The notes: generated from the sequence alone by a model not told the origin. A stretch of 64,000 bases of DNA from Bacteroidales bacterium (GCA_016705005.1 JADIZB010000038.1:310001-374000), one strand, 5' to 3'; positions 41,020 to 50,327 are shown, counted from the stretch's first letter. Numbers and translations are program-made.

Positions 41020-41717
41020 TGAGAGCACTCTATGTAATCCCTGCCCGCGGCGGATCCAAAGGCATTCCGGGCAAAAATCTCAGAGAAATTGCCGGAAAAC
41101 CTCTTTTTATCCACACCCTCGATATTGCCAGGCAAATGGCATCCGATGAAGATATCTGCCTAAGCACCGACGACATTAACATAATTGCTGCTGCAGAAAA
41201 GGCTGACTACAAACCCCCATTTATTCGCCCGGCTTTCCTTGCAACAGATACTACCGGCATGCAGGAGGTGCTGATGCATGCCCTGGAATTCTATGCTTCC
41301 GAAGGTAAAAATTACGACTCAATTGTGCTTCTGCAGCCTACCTCCCCTTTCAGACAGGTAGCCGATATCGAGCGTGCAGCTGAAAACTATACCCATGATT
41401 GTGACATGGTTGTTTCCGTAAAGGAAACCGATGCCAATCCCTACTATGTCCTTTTCGAGGAAAACACCCAGGGCTTTCTCCTGAAATCAAAGGAAGGAAA
41501 CTTTTCACGCAGGCAGGACTGCCCAAAGGTATGGCAACTGAATGGTGCAATATATATAATCAATGTCAGGTCTCTGATAGAAAAAGGATTTTCAGGTTTT
41601 ACAAAAATCAAAAAAAGCGAAATGGATATCCTCCATTCACTGGATCTTGATACTGAACTTGATTGGCGGATGGCATTGCTGATTAATGAACAGTACCGGA
41701 TCCTACCCCACGAATGA
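41019..41717 (+). CDS. neuA: CMP-nonulosonate cytidylyltransferase (NeuA/LegF type)
   Basis: Activates the nonulosonic acid with CTP to the CMP-sugar used by transferases. The 232-residue protein has the signature YVIPARGGSKGIPGKNLREIAGKPL, the DICLSTDD segment, VLLQPTSPFR and the acidic late motif SEMDILHSLDLDTELDWRMA. It lacks the carboxyl-terminal HAD-like phosphatase of some CMP-Neu5Ac synthetases; that activity may come from the separate HAD gene heading the cluster. The 3' end overlaps the opposing gene by 35 bp. Confidence 0.92.
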   Translation: MRALYVIPARGGSKGIPGKNLREIAGKPLFIHTLDIARQMASDEDICLSTDDINIIAAAEKADYKPPFIRPAFLATDTTGMQEVLMHALEFYASEGKNYDSIVLLQPTSPFRQVADIERAAENYTHDCDMVVSVKETDANPYYVLFEENTQGFLLKSKEGNFSRRQDCPKVWQLNGAIYIINVRSLIEKGFSGFTKIKKSEMDILHSLDLDTELDWRMALLINEQYRILPHE

Positions 41718-43527
41718 CCGATAATGTCCTTTCACATACCTGACCATCGATGCGGTAAGCGTACTTTTCAATGAACAGCTGCATGGCAGCATGATCAGGT
41801 TTCAGTAAACCGTACAATACCCCTTCAGCAAAATGCCTGATGTCTTCTTCATTCAATGCCTGCCAGGCAATACCACTCCTGTGATAACCCAGAAGATCCT
41901 CCTTCAGGGGGTCAACAATAATCAGTGGTTTCCCGAAATAAACAGCTTCTGTTCCTACAGTTGAATAACAGGTGATAACGAGATCTGAAGCAGCGAGCAG
42001 ACTGTAAAGATCAACATCATACAAAATCCGGTAGTCTTCGCATCCTGCTGAAATTGCTATCTCGCGGTAGTATTCGACATCATCCTTCTCTGCAGGATGA
42101 AGTTTCACAATCAATTCAAATCCAGGCAATTCTGAAAATGCACTAAAAACATCGGCAGCAGCTTTCCGCCTGATTGCAGGGTCGGGAATCGGTTGTGAGG
42201 CAAAAACAGCCAAAGGTTTTGTTGCAGCAAATTCCTCTTTCAACATGGCTGGATTTGAACGCAACTGTGGGATGATGTCTGTCCTGACCTGGCCTGTAAT
42301 TACTATTGAATTGCCTGGATAATTACCTTTCTGAACCAGGAATTCACGCCAGTATTCACCCCAGACCAGGGTCAGATCGGCCATGATGTTTCCGGTCCTG
42401 TCCTTTTCTGTATAGAGGTAAGCCGGCTGAGCTTCTCCTATGTTTCCATGCTGAATACCAATGCTTTTTGCTCCTGTTGATCTGGCAGCATCGAGGATGC
42501 ATCGGGTAGCCGGACTGTTTTCGTCGATGGCGGCCACTGTTAAAAACCTATGCTTTCTGAAAAATCGCCGGTAAGCAAGAAATCGCGAAATAAAAAAGGA
42601 ATTGGTGGCAGAAAGTGCTGTAAATGCATTGAAAATCAAAGCCTCCGTTCCGCTCAGTTCAGAAGAGAGTATCAATCCAATCCTGGATTCGAGATCAGTA
42701 ATCATCTTTTTCTTTTCCCGATACAGCGAAAACGACAACAAGCCCCTGAGCATTATATATTCGCCGCTGATGCTTCTTGAACGTCTGCCCAGACCGGCAA
42801 ACTGACCTGCCGATAGTTTAAATGTTCCGGAGCCTTTCAGTTTCGGCGGTTCTGCTTCATTGACAATCAGAAAATCATTGCCTGATTTGTCGAGCAGGTT
42901 CGACAATGTGTAATTGTCAAATTTAAGTCTCAGAGTCTCCGGATGTCGACATCGCTGCCTGACCGACCTGTCAACCAACAGATGCTTTTTATCAGCGAAG
43001 TCAGGTGGAAACAAAATATTCAACAGTATCTTAATCTTAAAATAAATCAGATAACCCAGCAATGGCCGGATATTCAGTTTTAGTTTTTTTTCAGGAGGTC
43101 CTGGAATAAAATGTATCCGGTTATCGGTTCCCTGAAGTAAATCAGCGTGGGCCGCATCGCAGTATACAGTTACTCTATCCGCTTCGTTGAGATAATGATC
43201 TATCGCGTTGCGAAGTACAAACAATGGCCTGAGCCTGAAGTAAATCCGGAACCGCTGATAATGCCAGATTGGAAAAGAACCCATATCCAGCAATTGACCA
43301 ACAGTTTGTTGACCAATCATACGGTCGCCGAAAGCAAGAATCGATTTAAGCAATTCCCGGTTTGCTCTCTGACTGATTGATTCAGGCAATGGACCTGGAT
43401 GATTCAATTTTCCTGAATACTGCAAACCTGCTGAAATAACAGCGAAATAATCCGGTTGACAAAGTTTGTCTTCGATTACCGGTATCTCATCAGAATCAGG
43501 TTGACGGAATATCAGGATCGCTTCCAT
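41683..43527 (-). CDS. Large GT-B glycosyltransferase-like protein of the nonulosonate cluster
   Basis: A 614-residue cytoplasmic protein not matched to a named family. The carboxyl-terminal half (about residues 345-590) has GT-B/CDP-glycerol- or surface-polysaccharide-transferase features: GAKSIGIQHGNIGEAQPAYLY, DLTLVWGEYWREFL, IVITGQVRTDII, FELIVKLHPAEKDDVEYYREIA and LITCYSTVGTEAVYFGKPLIIVDP. The amino-terminal half has a hydrophobic patch (about 155-172) and no clear domain. Being convergent with neuA and 16 bp upstream-overlapped by a flippase gene, it is a good candidate for the transferase that uses the CMP-nonulosonate. That role is inference. Confidence 0.7.
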   Translation of the reverse strand: MEAILIFRQPDSDEIPVIEDKLCQPDYFAVISAGLQYSGKLNHPGPLPESISQRANRELLKSILAFGDRMIGQQTVGQLLDMGSFPIWHYQRFRIYFRLRPLFVLRNAIDHYLNEADRVTVYCDAAHADLLQGTDNRIHFIPGPPEKKLKLNIRPLLGYLIYFKIKILLNILFPPDFADKKHLLVDRSVRQRCRHPETLRLKFDNYTLSNLLDKSGNDFLIVNEAEPPKLKGSGTFKLSAGQFAGLGRRSRSISGEYIMLRGLLSFSLYREKKKMITDLESRIGLILSSELSGTEALIFNAFTALSATNSFFISRFLAYRRFFRKHRFLTVAAIDENSPATRCILDAARSTGAKSIGIQHGNIGEAQPAYLYTEKDRTGNIMADLTLVWGEYWREFLVQKGNYPGNSIVITGQVRTDIIPQLRSNPAMLKEEFAATKPLAVFASQPIPDPAIRRKAAADVFSAFSELPGFELIVKLHPAEKDDVEYYREIAISAGCEDYRILYDVDLYSLLAASDLVITCYSTVGTEAVYFGKPLIIVDPLKEDLLGYHRSGIAWQALNEEDIRHFAEGVLYGLLKPDHAAMQLFIEKYAYRIDGQVCERTLSVIRGVGSGTVH

Positions 43528-44969
43528 CGCTTTTCAATAAAAGTAGTAAGTTCAGCTTTGTAAAGGTAAATCATGCCACCAAATGCAACGATGGTAACCA
43601 ATGTAGCTGTCAGAAAGGGATTCAGTCCCATATTTACCCTTATTACATCTGCTATTACAGTAAAAATGACTATGAATAAAGGAAAAATGATCGTCTTCTT
43701 CAGATTCCATTCAATACCGGCAATGCGTTTCTGGTAATAATAAATCCCGGCCACCATGATCAGATCGGCGATCAGGCCGGCAGCAATGGCCCCATAGTAT
43801 AAGAAAACCGGTATCAGCAGGTAGTTCAACAGGATATTCACGAGCATAACAGCTGAATTGAGAAGCAGGAAAATTCGTGTTTTCTTAAGGTAATACGAGG
43901 GATATGAAAAAATGATAAACTGTGTACGAAGAATACTTCTCATAAAAACCAGTGCAATAAGTCCCAGTGATTGTCTGACCTCGGTTTCGTAAAAAAAATG
44001 GAGATAGAGCATTGTTGGCAATATTGCGCCAACAATGATCACCATGCTTTGCATTAACAGGATGTTGCAGTATTGTCTGATCTCTTCCTGGTTTTTACTG
44101 ATCCCTAATTTCATCACCCTGAACACTTCCGGTTGATTTGCACCCTGCAGTCCCTGTAATACAATGGCTATGCCGGCCGCAAAAGTCACGGCAGTGTTGT
44201 AGATCCCCAGATCCACCGGAAACTTTTCAAGCATAAACCTGTCAGCATAGGTCAATGCCCAGACAATAACACTGTACTGCGTTAAAGGAATGGCAAACCG
44301 GTTGATTTCCTTCATAAGCTTACGGTCGTATGAGATGCCGGATTTCCTGTATACCTGTATCAGAATCATCAGTGTAACTATGGCCGTACCGATAGCACTA
44401 CCATTAATATATCCAATGAAGGACATATCGAAATAGAAAAGCCCGATCAACTGAAAACCTGTCCGGAAAACGCCCAATCCCATGCTGACAAGAATGAAAG
44501 AAAGAATTTTCTTTTCATTCCGAAAAAGGGCTGCTGCAGTGATGTTGACTGCTCTTCCAAGACCTGTAACCACACAGGCGACGCCATAGTCAGAGAAATT
44601 TCTTAATTGTGGCTGATTAAAGAGCAGACCGATGTAATCGCTCAAAGCCCAGGCAACAGCCGCGATTATGAGCCCCCTGATTAAAATGGATGAAAAAATA
44701 CCCGAAACCATACGGTGGTATGTCGGGCTACCAGGTTCGTGGTCATAATAAAAACGGGCAATGGCATTTCCCATACCAAAAAGGGCGATGGCGAAAACCA
44801 AAGAGGTAAAGAGTTCTGTAATCGCAAGCTGGGAGAAGTCAACTGCACCCAGTTTATCCTTCCCTTCATAAACTGGCTGAATCAACACCTGAAGCACCGG
44901 TGTGAAAGCAGCTGCCGCCGTATATATAAATGATAACTTAAGATGCTCCTTTATACTTCCGGCTTTCAT
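43512..44969 (-). CDS. Wzx-type polysaccharide flippase
   Basis: A 485-residue polytopic membrane protein with 12-14 helices and few charged loops, of the MATE/oligosaccharidyl-lipid flippase superfamily. Typical segments are LSFIYTAAAAFTPVLQVLIQPVY at the start, ALFGMGNAIARFYYDHEPGS, NGSAIGTAIVTLMIL, FAAGIAIVLQGLQGANQPEVFRVMK and LNSAVMLVNILLNYLLIPVFLYYGAIAAGLI. It would move an undecaprenyl-linked glycan across the inner membrane, in keeping with the neighbouring nonulosonate genes. It overlaps the start of the 614-residue gene by 16 bp, so they are one transcript. Confidence 0.87.
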   Translation of the reverse strand: MKAGSIKEHLKLSFIYTAAAAFTPVLQVLIQPVYEGKDKLGAVDFSQLAITELFTSLVFAIALFGMGNAIARFYYDHEPGSPTYHRMVSGIFSSILIRGLIIAAVAWALSDYIGLLFNQPQLRNFSDYGVACVVTGLGRAVNITAAALFRNEKKILSFILVSMGLGVFRTGFQLIGLFYFDMSFIGYINGSAIGTAIVTLMILIQVYRKSGISYDRKLMKEINRFAIPLTQYSVIVWALTYADRFMLEKFPVDLGIYNTAVTFAAGIAIVLQGLQGANQPEVFRVMKLGISKNQEEIRQYCNILLMQSMVIIVGAILPTMLYLHFFYETEVRQSLGLIALVFMRSILRTQFIIFSYPSYYLKKTRIFLLLNSAVMLVNILLNYLLIPVFLYYGAIAAGLIADLIMVAGIYYYQKRIAGIEWNLKKTIIFPLFIVIFTVIADVIRVNMGLNPFLTATLVTIVAFGGMIYLYKAELTTFIEKRWKRS

Positions 44970-45080
44970 CGGTACATTTTATTACCTGCAAAGATAATCG
45001 AACGATTCATCAGGACACCATTTTACAAACCATCCGGAACAAGATATAAGAAATTGATCCCGGAGTTGTTGGAATAATTG

Positions 45081-46052
45081 CTATTTCCCCATTTTAATAT
45101 GATGCTTCTTTCGCGCAACCGAGATACTGGCATTCAATTCAAAACCAAGCAGAATAATGATGGCATTAAAATAAATCCACATCATAAAGACAATCAGAGT
45201 TCCAATTGATCCATAAAGTGAATTGTACTTGGAGAAATTGTTGACATAATAATTAAAACCAACTGAGGCGGCTATAAAAAGTAATGTAGTCATGGTTGAC
45301 CCGGCAGAGATAAACCGGAAGTGCTGCTTGCCACTGGGAGCGATGTAGTAAAGGAATGAGAAAGCAAAAAAGAGCAATGCCAGTGTTATCAACCATTTGC
45401 CGGCGCTGATCATAAAGATTGTCAATCCATCAGTCAGCAGATTATGACTCTGAAGCCAGTTGAGCACAGCCGGGCCAACGGTGATAAGCGCAATGGCAAC
45501 AATAACCAGAATCGACAGTATTACAACAAGGGCTATTGAAACAAGTCGTTGTTGAAAAGGAGTGCGGGAGTCAATGGAGTGATAGGTTTGATTAAACGCT
45601 TCAATCAGACTGTTGATGCTGTTGGTTGCAAAATACATTGCAAGCAGGAAACCAAATGACAGCAGGCTTCCACGGGGGCGTTTAACTATATCAAAAAGTG
45701 TTTCCTCAACTGCAAGATATGCCTGCTGGGGAATAAACTCCTGCATCAGGTCGAGCAGGCTGTCCTGAAAATTTACAATCGGGATGTAAGGAATAAGCGT
45801 AAAGAAAAAGATGATTGCAGGGAAAATAGCCAGAAATGTGTTGAATGATAATGCTGCAGCCCGGTTGGTAATAGAGCCTTTCTGGATGCCCTTTACGAAA
45901 AAGTCAGCAACATCATACAACGGAACACCATCAAATCCCGGAATAACAAGCTTTTTGGACCAAATCAGTAACTGTCTGACTGGCTTGCTCTCAAGAAAAC
46001 CATTATAAATAACCAAGGTCAGCGTCAGTATCCTGTTTCGCAGTTTTTTCAT
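45081..46052 (-). CDS. YihY/BrkB family inner-membrane protein
   Basis: A 323-residue membrane protein with six predicted helices. The YihY core is visible: NRAAALSFNTFLAIFPAIIFFFTLIPYIP, LLSFGFLLAMYFATNSINSLIEAFNQTY, LITLALLFFAFSFLYYIAP and the late YGSIGTLIVFMMWIYFNAIIILLGFELNA. The family was once annotated ribonuclease BN, which is now considered wrong; function is unknown. It lies 12 bp downstream of nadC on the same strand and is probably co-transcribed. Confidence 0.9.
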   Translation of the reverse strand: MKKLRNRILTLTLVIYNGFLESKPVRQLLIWSKKLVIPGFDGVPLYDVADFFVKGIQKGSITNRAAALSFNTFLAIFPAIIFFFTLIPYIPIVNFQDSLLDLMQEFIPQQAYLAVEETLFDIVKRPRGSLLSFGFLLAMYFATNSINSLIEAFNQTYHSIDSRTPFQQRLVSIALVVILSILVIVAIALITVGPAVLNWLQSHNLLTDGLTIFMISAGKWLITLALLFFAFSFLYYIAPSGKQHFRFISAGSTMTTLLFIAASVGFNYYVNNFSKYNSLYGSIGTLIVFMMWIYFNAIIILLGFELNASISVARKKHHIKMGK

Positions 46053-46064
46053 CGATGGATCTGA

Positions 46065-46898
46065 TTAACAGGCTTTCAGACTCAGGTCCAGACTTTTGAT
46101 GTGATGTGTCAGGGCACCGACAGAAATATAATCCACACCTGTTTCTGCATAACTTCTGATGGTTTCAAGGGTAATCCCACCGGATGCTTCGGTTTCAAAC
46201 CGTCCATCAATAATCTCAACTGCTTTACGCAGGTCCGGGGGATTAAAATTGTCGAGCATGATCCTGTGAACCTTACCATTGCTGATGACCTGCGCCAATT
46301 CATCGAAATTTCTGACTTCAATTTCTATACGGAGGTTTAGCTTTTTCCTAAGAAGGTATTCGTTGGCAGCCTCAATGGCTTTGTCGATACCACCGGCGAA
46401 GTCGACATGGTTATCCTTGATAAGGATCATATCATACAGTCCAAACCGATGGTTTTGACCACCCCCATGGGTAACTGCCAGCTTTTCAAGCTCGCGCAGC
46501 AAAGGTGTGGTTTTTCGGGTATCCAGCACTTTCGTATGCAGACCTTCAATCCTTTTCACATAGAAAGAGGTGTTTGTTGCTATTCCGCTCATCCGCTGCA
46601 TAAAATTAAGTACGAGCCTTTCAGCCATAAGAATTGAAGCTGAAGGACCTTCCACAGTAAAGGCAATATCTCCCGGTTTAACTTTGGAACCATCCCTGAT
46701 CAACTCTTCCATCCTGATGCGTGGGTCAGTTTTGGCAAACACTTCACGGGCAACTTTAACACCTGAGAGGATGCCTTCCTGCTTAATCAGCAGTTTTGCT
46801 TTTCCAAAGGCGGTTGCGGGGATGGTTGACAATGAAGTATGATCTCCGTTACCAATATCCTCGGCCAGAGCTTTATCAATAATCTCATCAAGAGTCAT
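46065..46898 (-). CDS. nadC: Nicotinate-nucleotide pyrophosphorylase (carboxylating)
   Basis: Converts quinolinate and PRPP to nicotinate mononucleotide in de novo NAD synthesis. The 277-residue protein has LAEDIGNGDHTSLSTIP at the start, NFMQRMSGIATNTSFYV, VLDTRKTTPLLRELEKLAVTHGGGQNHRFGLYDMILIKDNHVDF (the PRPP and quinolinate-binding loop, read in segments), IMLDNFNPP and EASGGITLETIRSYAETGVDYISVGALTH. Length and motif order are normal for NadC. It is the middle gene of a leftward group DUF4783-nadC-yihY. Confidence 0.96.
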   Translation of the reverse strand: MTLDEIIDKALAEDIGNGDHTSLSTIPATAFGKAKLLIKQEGILSGVKVAREVFAKTDPRIRMEELIRDGSKVKPGDIAFTVEGPSASILMAERLVLNFMQRMSGIATNTSFYVKRIEGLHTKVLDTRKTTPLLRELEKLAVTHGGGQNHRFGLYDMILIKDNHVDFAGGIDKAIEAANEYLLRKKLNLRIEIEVRNFDELAQVISNGKVHRIMLDNFNPPDLRKAVEIIDGRFETEASGGITLETIRSYAETGVDYISVGALTHHIKSLDLSLKAC

Positions 46899-46920
46899 GT
46901 AAACAGAATGTTATGAATTT

Positions 46921-47337
46921 TCAATCTTCGTCTGATTCAAATTTAAGCTGGTGGATCAGGGGTTGTCCGGAAATCAATTTCAACAACAGGTAGGTTCTGA
47001 ATTCTGTTACTCCACTTTTGTACGTACCAATCGCATATTGCGATCCATCATTTGATTTACCCTGATGATTAAGGGTAAATGATGTGGGAGGATATTTCTG
47101 AAAGAAACTTTTGACAATCATCTCTGCCTGTGCTTTGCTGTATGTACCTTCATTACCTGGAGTAGTGAGATCAATTGGATTGTTGAAATGTAAACTCAGA
47201 TCCCTGGCGTTGGCTGATTTAATGGCTGAGGCAATTTTCGGATTCAGATCTTTCTGAGAAAAAACACTATTGCAGAAAAGCCCTGAAAAAACAACAATCA
47301 TTACTATTATATATCCGGATGGGGTTATCTTTTTCAT
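46921..47337 (-). CDS. DUF4783 family exported protein
   Basis: A 138-residue protein with a signal peptide (about residues 9-27, cleavage near VFSQ) and a compact alpha-beta domain resembling the NTF2-like fold of DUF4783 (IASAIKSANARDLSLHFNNPIDLTTPG, YSKAQAEMIVKSFFQKYPPTSFTLNHQGKSNDGSQYAIGTY read in segments). Function is unknown; in other Bacteroidota the gene also stands before nadC, as here with a 22-bp gap. The start was set at MKKITPS, since the ten codons upstream are not part of a signal peptide. Confidence 0.83.
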   Translation of the reverse strand: MKKITPSGYIIVMIVVFSGLFCNSVFSQKDLNPKIASAIKSANARDLSLHFNNPIDLTTPGNEGTYSKAQAEMIVKSFFQKYPPTSFTLNHQGKSNDGSQYAIGTYKSGVTEFRTYLLLKLISGQPLIHQLKFESDED

Positions 47338-47499
47338 TTTTTTTGTTTTATATAGCCGAAGAAACAAAAATCCGGCTATAATGAATTGGATTTGAAATTA
47401 ATAAAAAATATCAAAAACCGAACCAAATATAACAATAATATCCCTGAATGCCCTGTTGCAGAGAAAAAATACCATACACTTATCTATCGCGGAATTGGG

Positions 47500-47507
47500 T
47501 AACTTTG
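47500..47507 (+). promoter_or_regulatory. Putative -7 box of rlmH
   Basis: TAACTTTG matches TAnnTTTG, 15 bp before the rlmH start, implying a very short leader. No -33 match. Confidence 0.5.
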
Positions 47508-47522
47508 CATTTTGCAACAATC

Positions 47523-47996
47523 ATGAAGATAACACTGTTGGTGGTAGGTCAAACTGAGGAGGATTACCTGAAAAAGGGAATCGGAATATACGCTGACAGG
47601 TTATCGCATTATATCAGATTCAACATCACTGAGATCAGGCCTCCCCGCAATCTGAAGCAGTTGAATCAGTTTCAGTTAAAGGATGCTGAGGGAAAACTGC
47701 TATTGAAGTACTTTGAAGATTCAGATCAGGTAGTATTACTTGATGAACGCGGCAAAAGCCCTGCTTCAGTGGAGTTTGCAGCTACACTGCAGAAACATAT
47801 GAATTCAGGTATCCGGCACCTGATGTTTGTAATCGGCGGAGCTTATGGCTTTTCGGATGAAGTGTACCTGAAGGCAAACAGCAGGCTTTCATTGTCGCCC
47901 ATGACTTTTTCGCACCAGATGGTAAGACTCTTTTTTACGGAGCAACTTTACCGGGCTTTTACCATACTTAAAAATGAACCCTATCATAACGAATAA
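47523..47996 (+). CDS. rlmH: 23S rRNA (pseudouridine-1915-N3)-methyltransferase
   Basis: SPOUT-class methyltransferase acting on the 70S ribosome at helix 69. The 157-residue protein has MKITLLVVGQTEEDYLKKGI at the start, VVLLDERGKSPASVEFA, the knot motif HLMFVIGGAYGFSDEV and LSLSPMTFSHQMVRLFFTEQLYRAFTIL-N-PYH at the end (read in segments). The ATG at 47523 is the conserved start; 25 upstream codons include the promoter box. It is followed after 11 bp by rdgB. Confidence 0.96.
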   Translation: MKITLLVVGQTEEDYLKKGIGIYADRLSHYIRFNITEIRPPRNLKQLNQFQLKDAEGKLLLKYFEDSDQVVLLDERGKSPASVEFAATLQKHMNSGIRHLMFVIGGAYGFSDEVYLKANSRLSLSPMTFSHQMVRLFFTEQLYRAFTILKNEPYHNE

Positions 47997-48007
47997 TAAT
48001 CCCGAGT

Positions 48008-48595
48008 ATGAAATCTATTGTCTTTGCAACCAATAATGCACATAAAATTGCAGAAATACAGGATATCCTGAGCGATGATATCAAAATCATTCCATTGTCT
48101 GAAATCGGCTGCACTGAAGATATTCCTGAAACCAGCCTGACCATTGAAGGAAACGCTTCCCAGAAAGCTCACTATGTGAATGATAAATATAAAGTTGATT
48201 GTTTTGCTGATGACACAGGGTTAGAAGTAGATGCGCTTGGAGGGAAGCCAGGTGTGAATTCTGCCCGTTACGCAGGTCCGGGTCACGATTTTGAGGCAAA
48301 TGTCACCAAACTACTGAAAGATCTGAACGGCCAGCTGAGCAGAAGAGCCCGGTTCAGGACTGTGATTTCATTGGTCACCGACGATAATGAAACTTTGTTC
48401 GATGGCGTCATCAATGGAATTATTATCAACGAAAGGCGCGGCAGCAAAGGTTTTGGATATGACCCTGTCTTTATTCCCGATGGATATCAGCAAACATTTG
48501 CTGAAATGTCACCTGAATTAAAAAATACCATCAGTCATCGGGCCATCGCTACCCGGAAACTTATAAAATACCTGAAAGAAAACTACGATGAATAA
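48008..48595 (+). CDS. rdgB: Non-canonical purine NTP pyrophosphatase (RdgB/HAM1)
   Basis: House-cleaning enzyme hydrolysing dITP, ITP and XTP to monophosphates, preventing their incorporation into nucleic acid. The 195-residue protein has the start MKSIVFATNNAHKIAEIQDIL, ADDTGLEVDALGGKPGVNSARYAG and GSKGFGYDPVFIPDGYQQTFAEM, plus ISHRAIATRKL at the end. All are canonical. It shares a transcript with rlmH and is ended by a bidirectional terminator. Confidence 0.96.
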   Translation: MKSIVFATNNAHKIAEIQDILSDDIKIIPLSEIGCTEDIPETSLTIEGNASQKAHYVNDKYKVDCFADDTGLEVDALGGKPGVNSARYAGPGHDFEANVTKLLKDLNGQLSRRARFRTVISLVTDDNETLFDGVINGIIINERRGSKGFGYDPVFIPDGYQQTFAEMSPELKNTISHRAIATRKLIKYLKENYDE

Positions 48596-48626
48596 AGAAA
48601 AAGCCGGCTAAACCGGCTTTTTCTTT
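48594..48626. terminator. Bidirectional terminator between rdgB and the PQQ-like gene
   Basis: A perfect 14-bp stem (AAAGAAAAAGCCGG pairing with CCGGCTTTTTCTTT, 5-nt loop) between convergent genes; T runs occur in both directions. The left arm begins in the rdgB stop codon. Confidence 0.92.
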
Positions 48627-48642
48627 ATTCAATACAAATCCA

Positions 48643-50298
48643 CTATTTAGCTGTTTTAACTTTGCTGACTGTCTTGTTTTCATATACATAAACAAATGTA
48701 CCATCAGTGGTCAAAGTTGTGACCGCCCCTTTTCTTGCTTTGAATTCCAGATATTTACAGGTATTCAGATCAAAGGAGGCAATGTCAGCACCATCTGTTT
48801 TCATAATGAGTATGTTGTCGAACCGATCTTCAGGCATCGAAGTTTTATACTTTCCACTTGCAACCAATTCACCATTGTTTTTTCTGAATGTAGAAACTCC
48901 TTTTTCGCCAACCACAACGATCATATCATTGTGCGACTGTATACTTTCTGCATTACCGACTCCACCTTTGGCGACCGGAACTTCATATATCTCTTTTCCA
49001 CTATTAACATCCATCTTGTAAAGTGCCTTTCCGCTGCAGACAATAACGTGATTTCCATCTTCAATCATGTTAGTAATGCCTTTCCGGAAACGTTCAGACT
49101 CCCATACTGGCTTGCCATCAACAGTGCTGAATGCCTGCACTCCGTTTGGCTTCACATTGGGATACCAGATTTTCCATTCCTCAACTATAGTAACTGATCC
49201 ATCAGGGTTGTTCGTTCTTTTATAGATATATGCCTGTGCTTCTACTGAACCACCTATCTGAAGAACAATTTTATCGCCGATTATATACATGTTCGGAATT
49301 GCCCTTGCATCCTTGATCTCAGGTGAAGTCCAGATCAGTTTCCCTGAATTGGCATCATATTTCTTAATAAATTGGTTTCGTTTATTCGACATATCAAGTA
49401 CGTAAAGATCATCGCCAACCCTTACTGGCTCAGCAACGGCGCCATAGACTCCGAATTTCTTAGCGTTGGCAGGTCTGCTGGCTATCCCATCGGGAGTATA
49501 ATCAAATGCTGCTGACCAAAGGCTGGAACCGGTTTTATAATCATACACCTGGTAACCGTTCATCATGAGAATGACTTTATCGCCATCGAGAACCAGGTCG
49601 TACAAAAAGTCACGCGAAATAACTTTTCTTTCAGCCCTGCCGATGTAAGTATTTTCCCAGACAATATCACCATTTTTCAGATTTATCTTGGCAATCTGGT
49701 TTTTGAAACCGCTGAACAATGCTCCGAGAGCACTCGGGACAAAATTCACACAAACCAAATGGCGGTCATTCGTATAAATATACTTACCTACCACCCCTTT
49801 AAATTTTGACGTTGACCACAATTCTTCTCCGGTCCTTGCTTTGATGAGCACCAGCTGTGCTTTCAATGAAATTGCAAATGCCTGTTCTTCAGCAATATAA
49901 ACTGCATTATCCTCGGTAACATCCTGATATTTATCAGTGTTCCACAGGAAGGCTCCGGTTTCCATATCCACACATGCAATCTGGTCCTTGCCCATTTTAC
50001 GGTCGAATAGAAAAATCATATTCGATTCCCAGGCAGGGATCAGTTCATCAATTTTCCCCAATTTAGGCGCTATTTCTTTGAACTTCTTTGTCCATTTGAC
50101 CTTACCTGTAGCATTTTCAAAAACTGTTATTTCCTTCTCGGAGGCTGCATAACTGTAGCCACGCTCTTCAGTTCCCGTACCGGTATGTTGAATTTTGTGG
50201 TCCATTCTGGATTCCCATACCAGAGGCATGTCATCCTGGGCATTCACAAGCAAGGCACTGCTGAACAATGCAATTGCAAAAAGAATTTGTTTTTTCAT
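48643..50298 (-). CDS. Secreted PQQ-like beta-propeller protein
   Basis: A 551-residue exported protein with a signal peptide (MKKQILFAIALFSSALLVNA, cleavage before QDD). The rest is a run of propeller blades of the PQQ-enzyme repeat type, with recurring patterns such as VWESRMD, ATGKVKWTKKF, METGAFLWNTDKY, ARTGEELWSTSKF, NGDIVWENT, DANSGKLIWTSPEIKD, VDGKPVWESERF and VNSGKEIYEV. Such repeats occur in BamB and in protein-binding periplasmic or outer-membrane proteins; no enzyme residues were found. The frame also opens two codons earlier (MFMKKQ). A second small secreted protein lies 29 bp upstream, likely on the same transcript. Confidence 0.82.
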   Translation of the reverse strand: MKKQILFAIALFSSALLVNAQDDMPLVWESRMDHKIQHTGTGTEERGYSYAASEKEITVFENATGKVKWTKKFKEIAPKLGKIDELIPAWESNMIFLFDRKMGKDQIACVDMETGAFLWNTDKYQDVTEDNAVYIAEEQAFAISLKAQLVLIKARTGEELWSTSKFKGVVGKYIYTNDRHLVCVNFVPSALGALFSGFKNQIAKINLKNGDIVWENTYIGRAERKVISRDFLYDLVLDGDKVILMMNGYQVYDYKTGSSLWSAAFDYTPDGIASRPANAKKFGVYGAVAEPVRVGDDLYVLDMSNKRNQFIKKYDANSGKLIWTSPEIKDARAIPNMYIIGDKIVLQIGGSVEAQAYIYKRTNNPDGSVTIVEEWKIWYPNVKPNGVQAFSTVDGKPVWESERFRKGITNMIEDGNHVIVCSGKALYKMDVNSGKEIYEVPVAKGGVGNAESIQSHNDMIVVVGEKGVSTFRKNNGELVASGKYKTSMPEDRFDNILIMKTDGADIASFDLNTCKYLEFKARKGAVTTLTTDGTFVYVYENKTVSKVKTAK

Positions 50299-50327
50299 AA
50301 ACATTTGTGTTTGGTTAATTTATTGAA

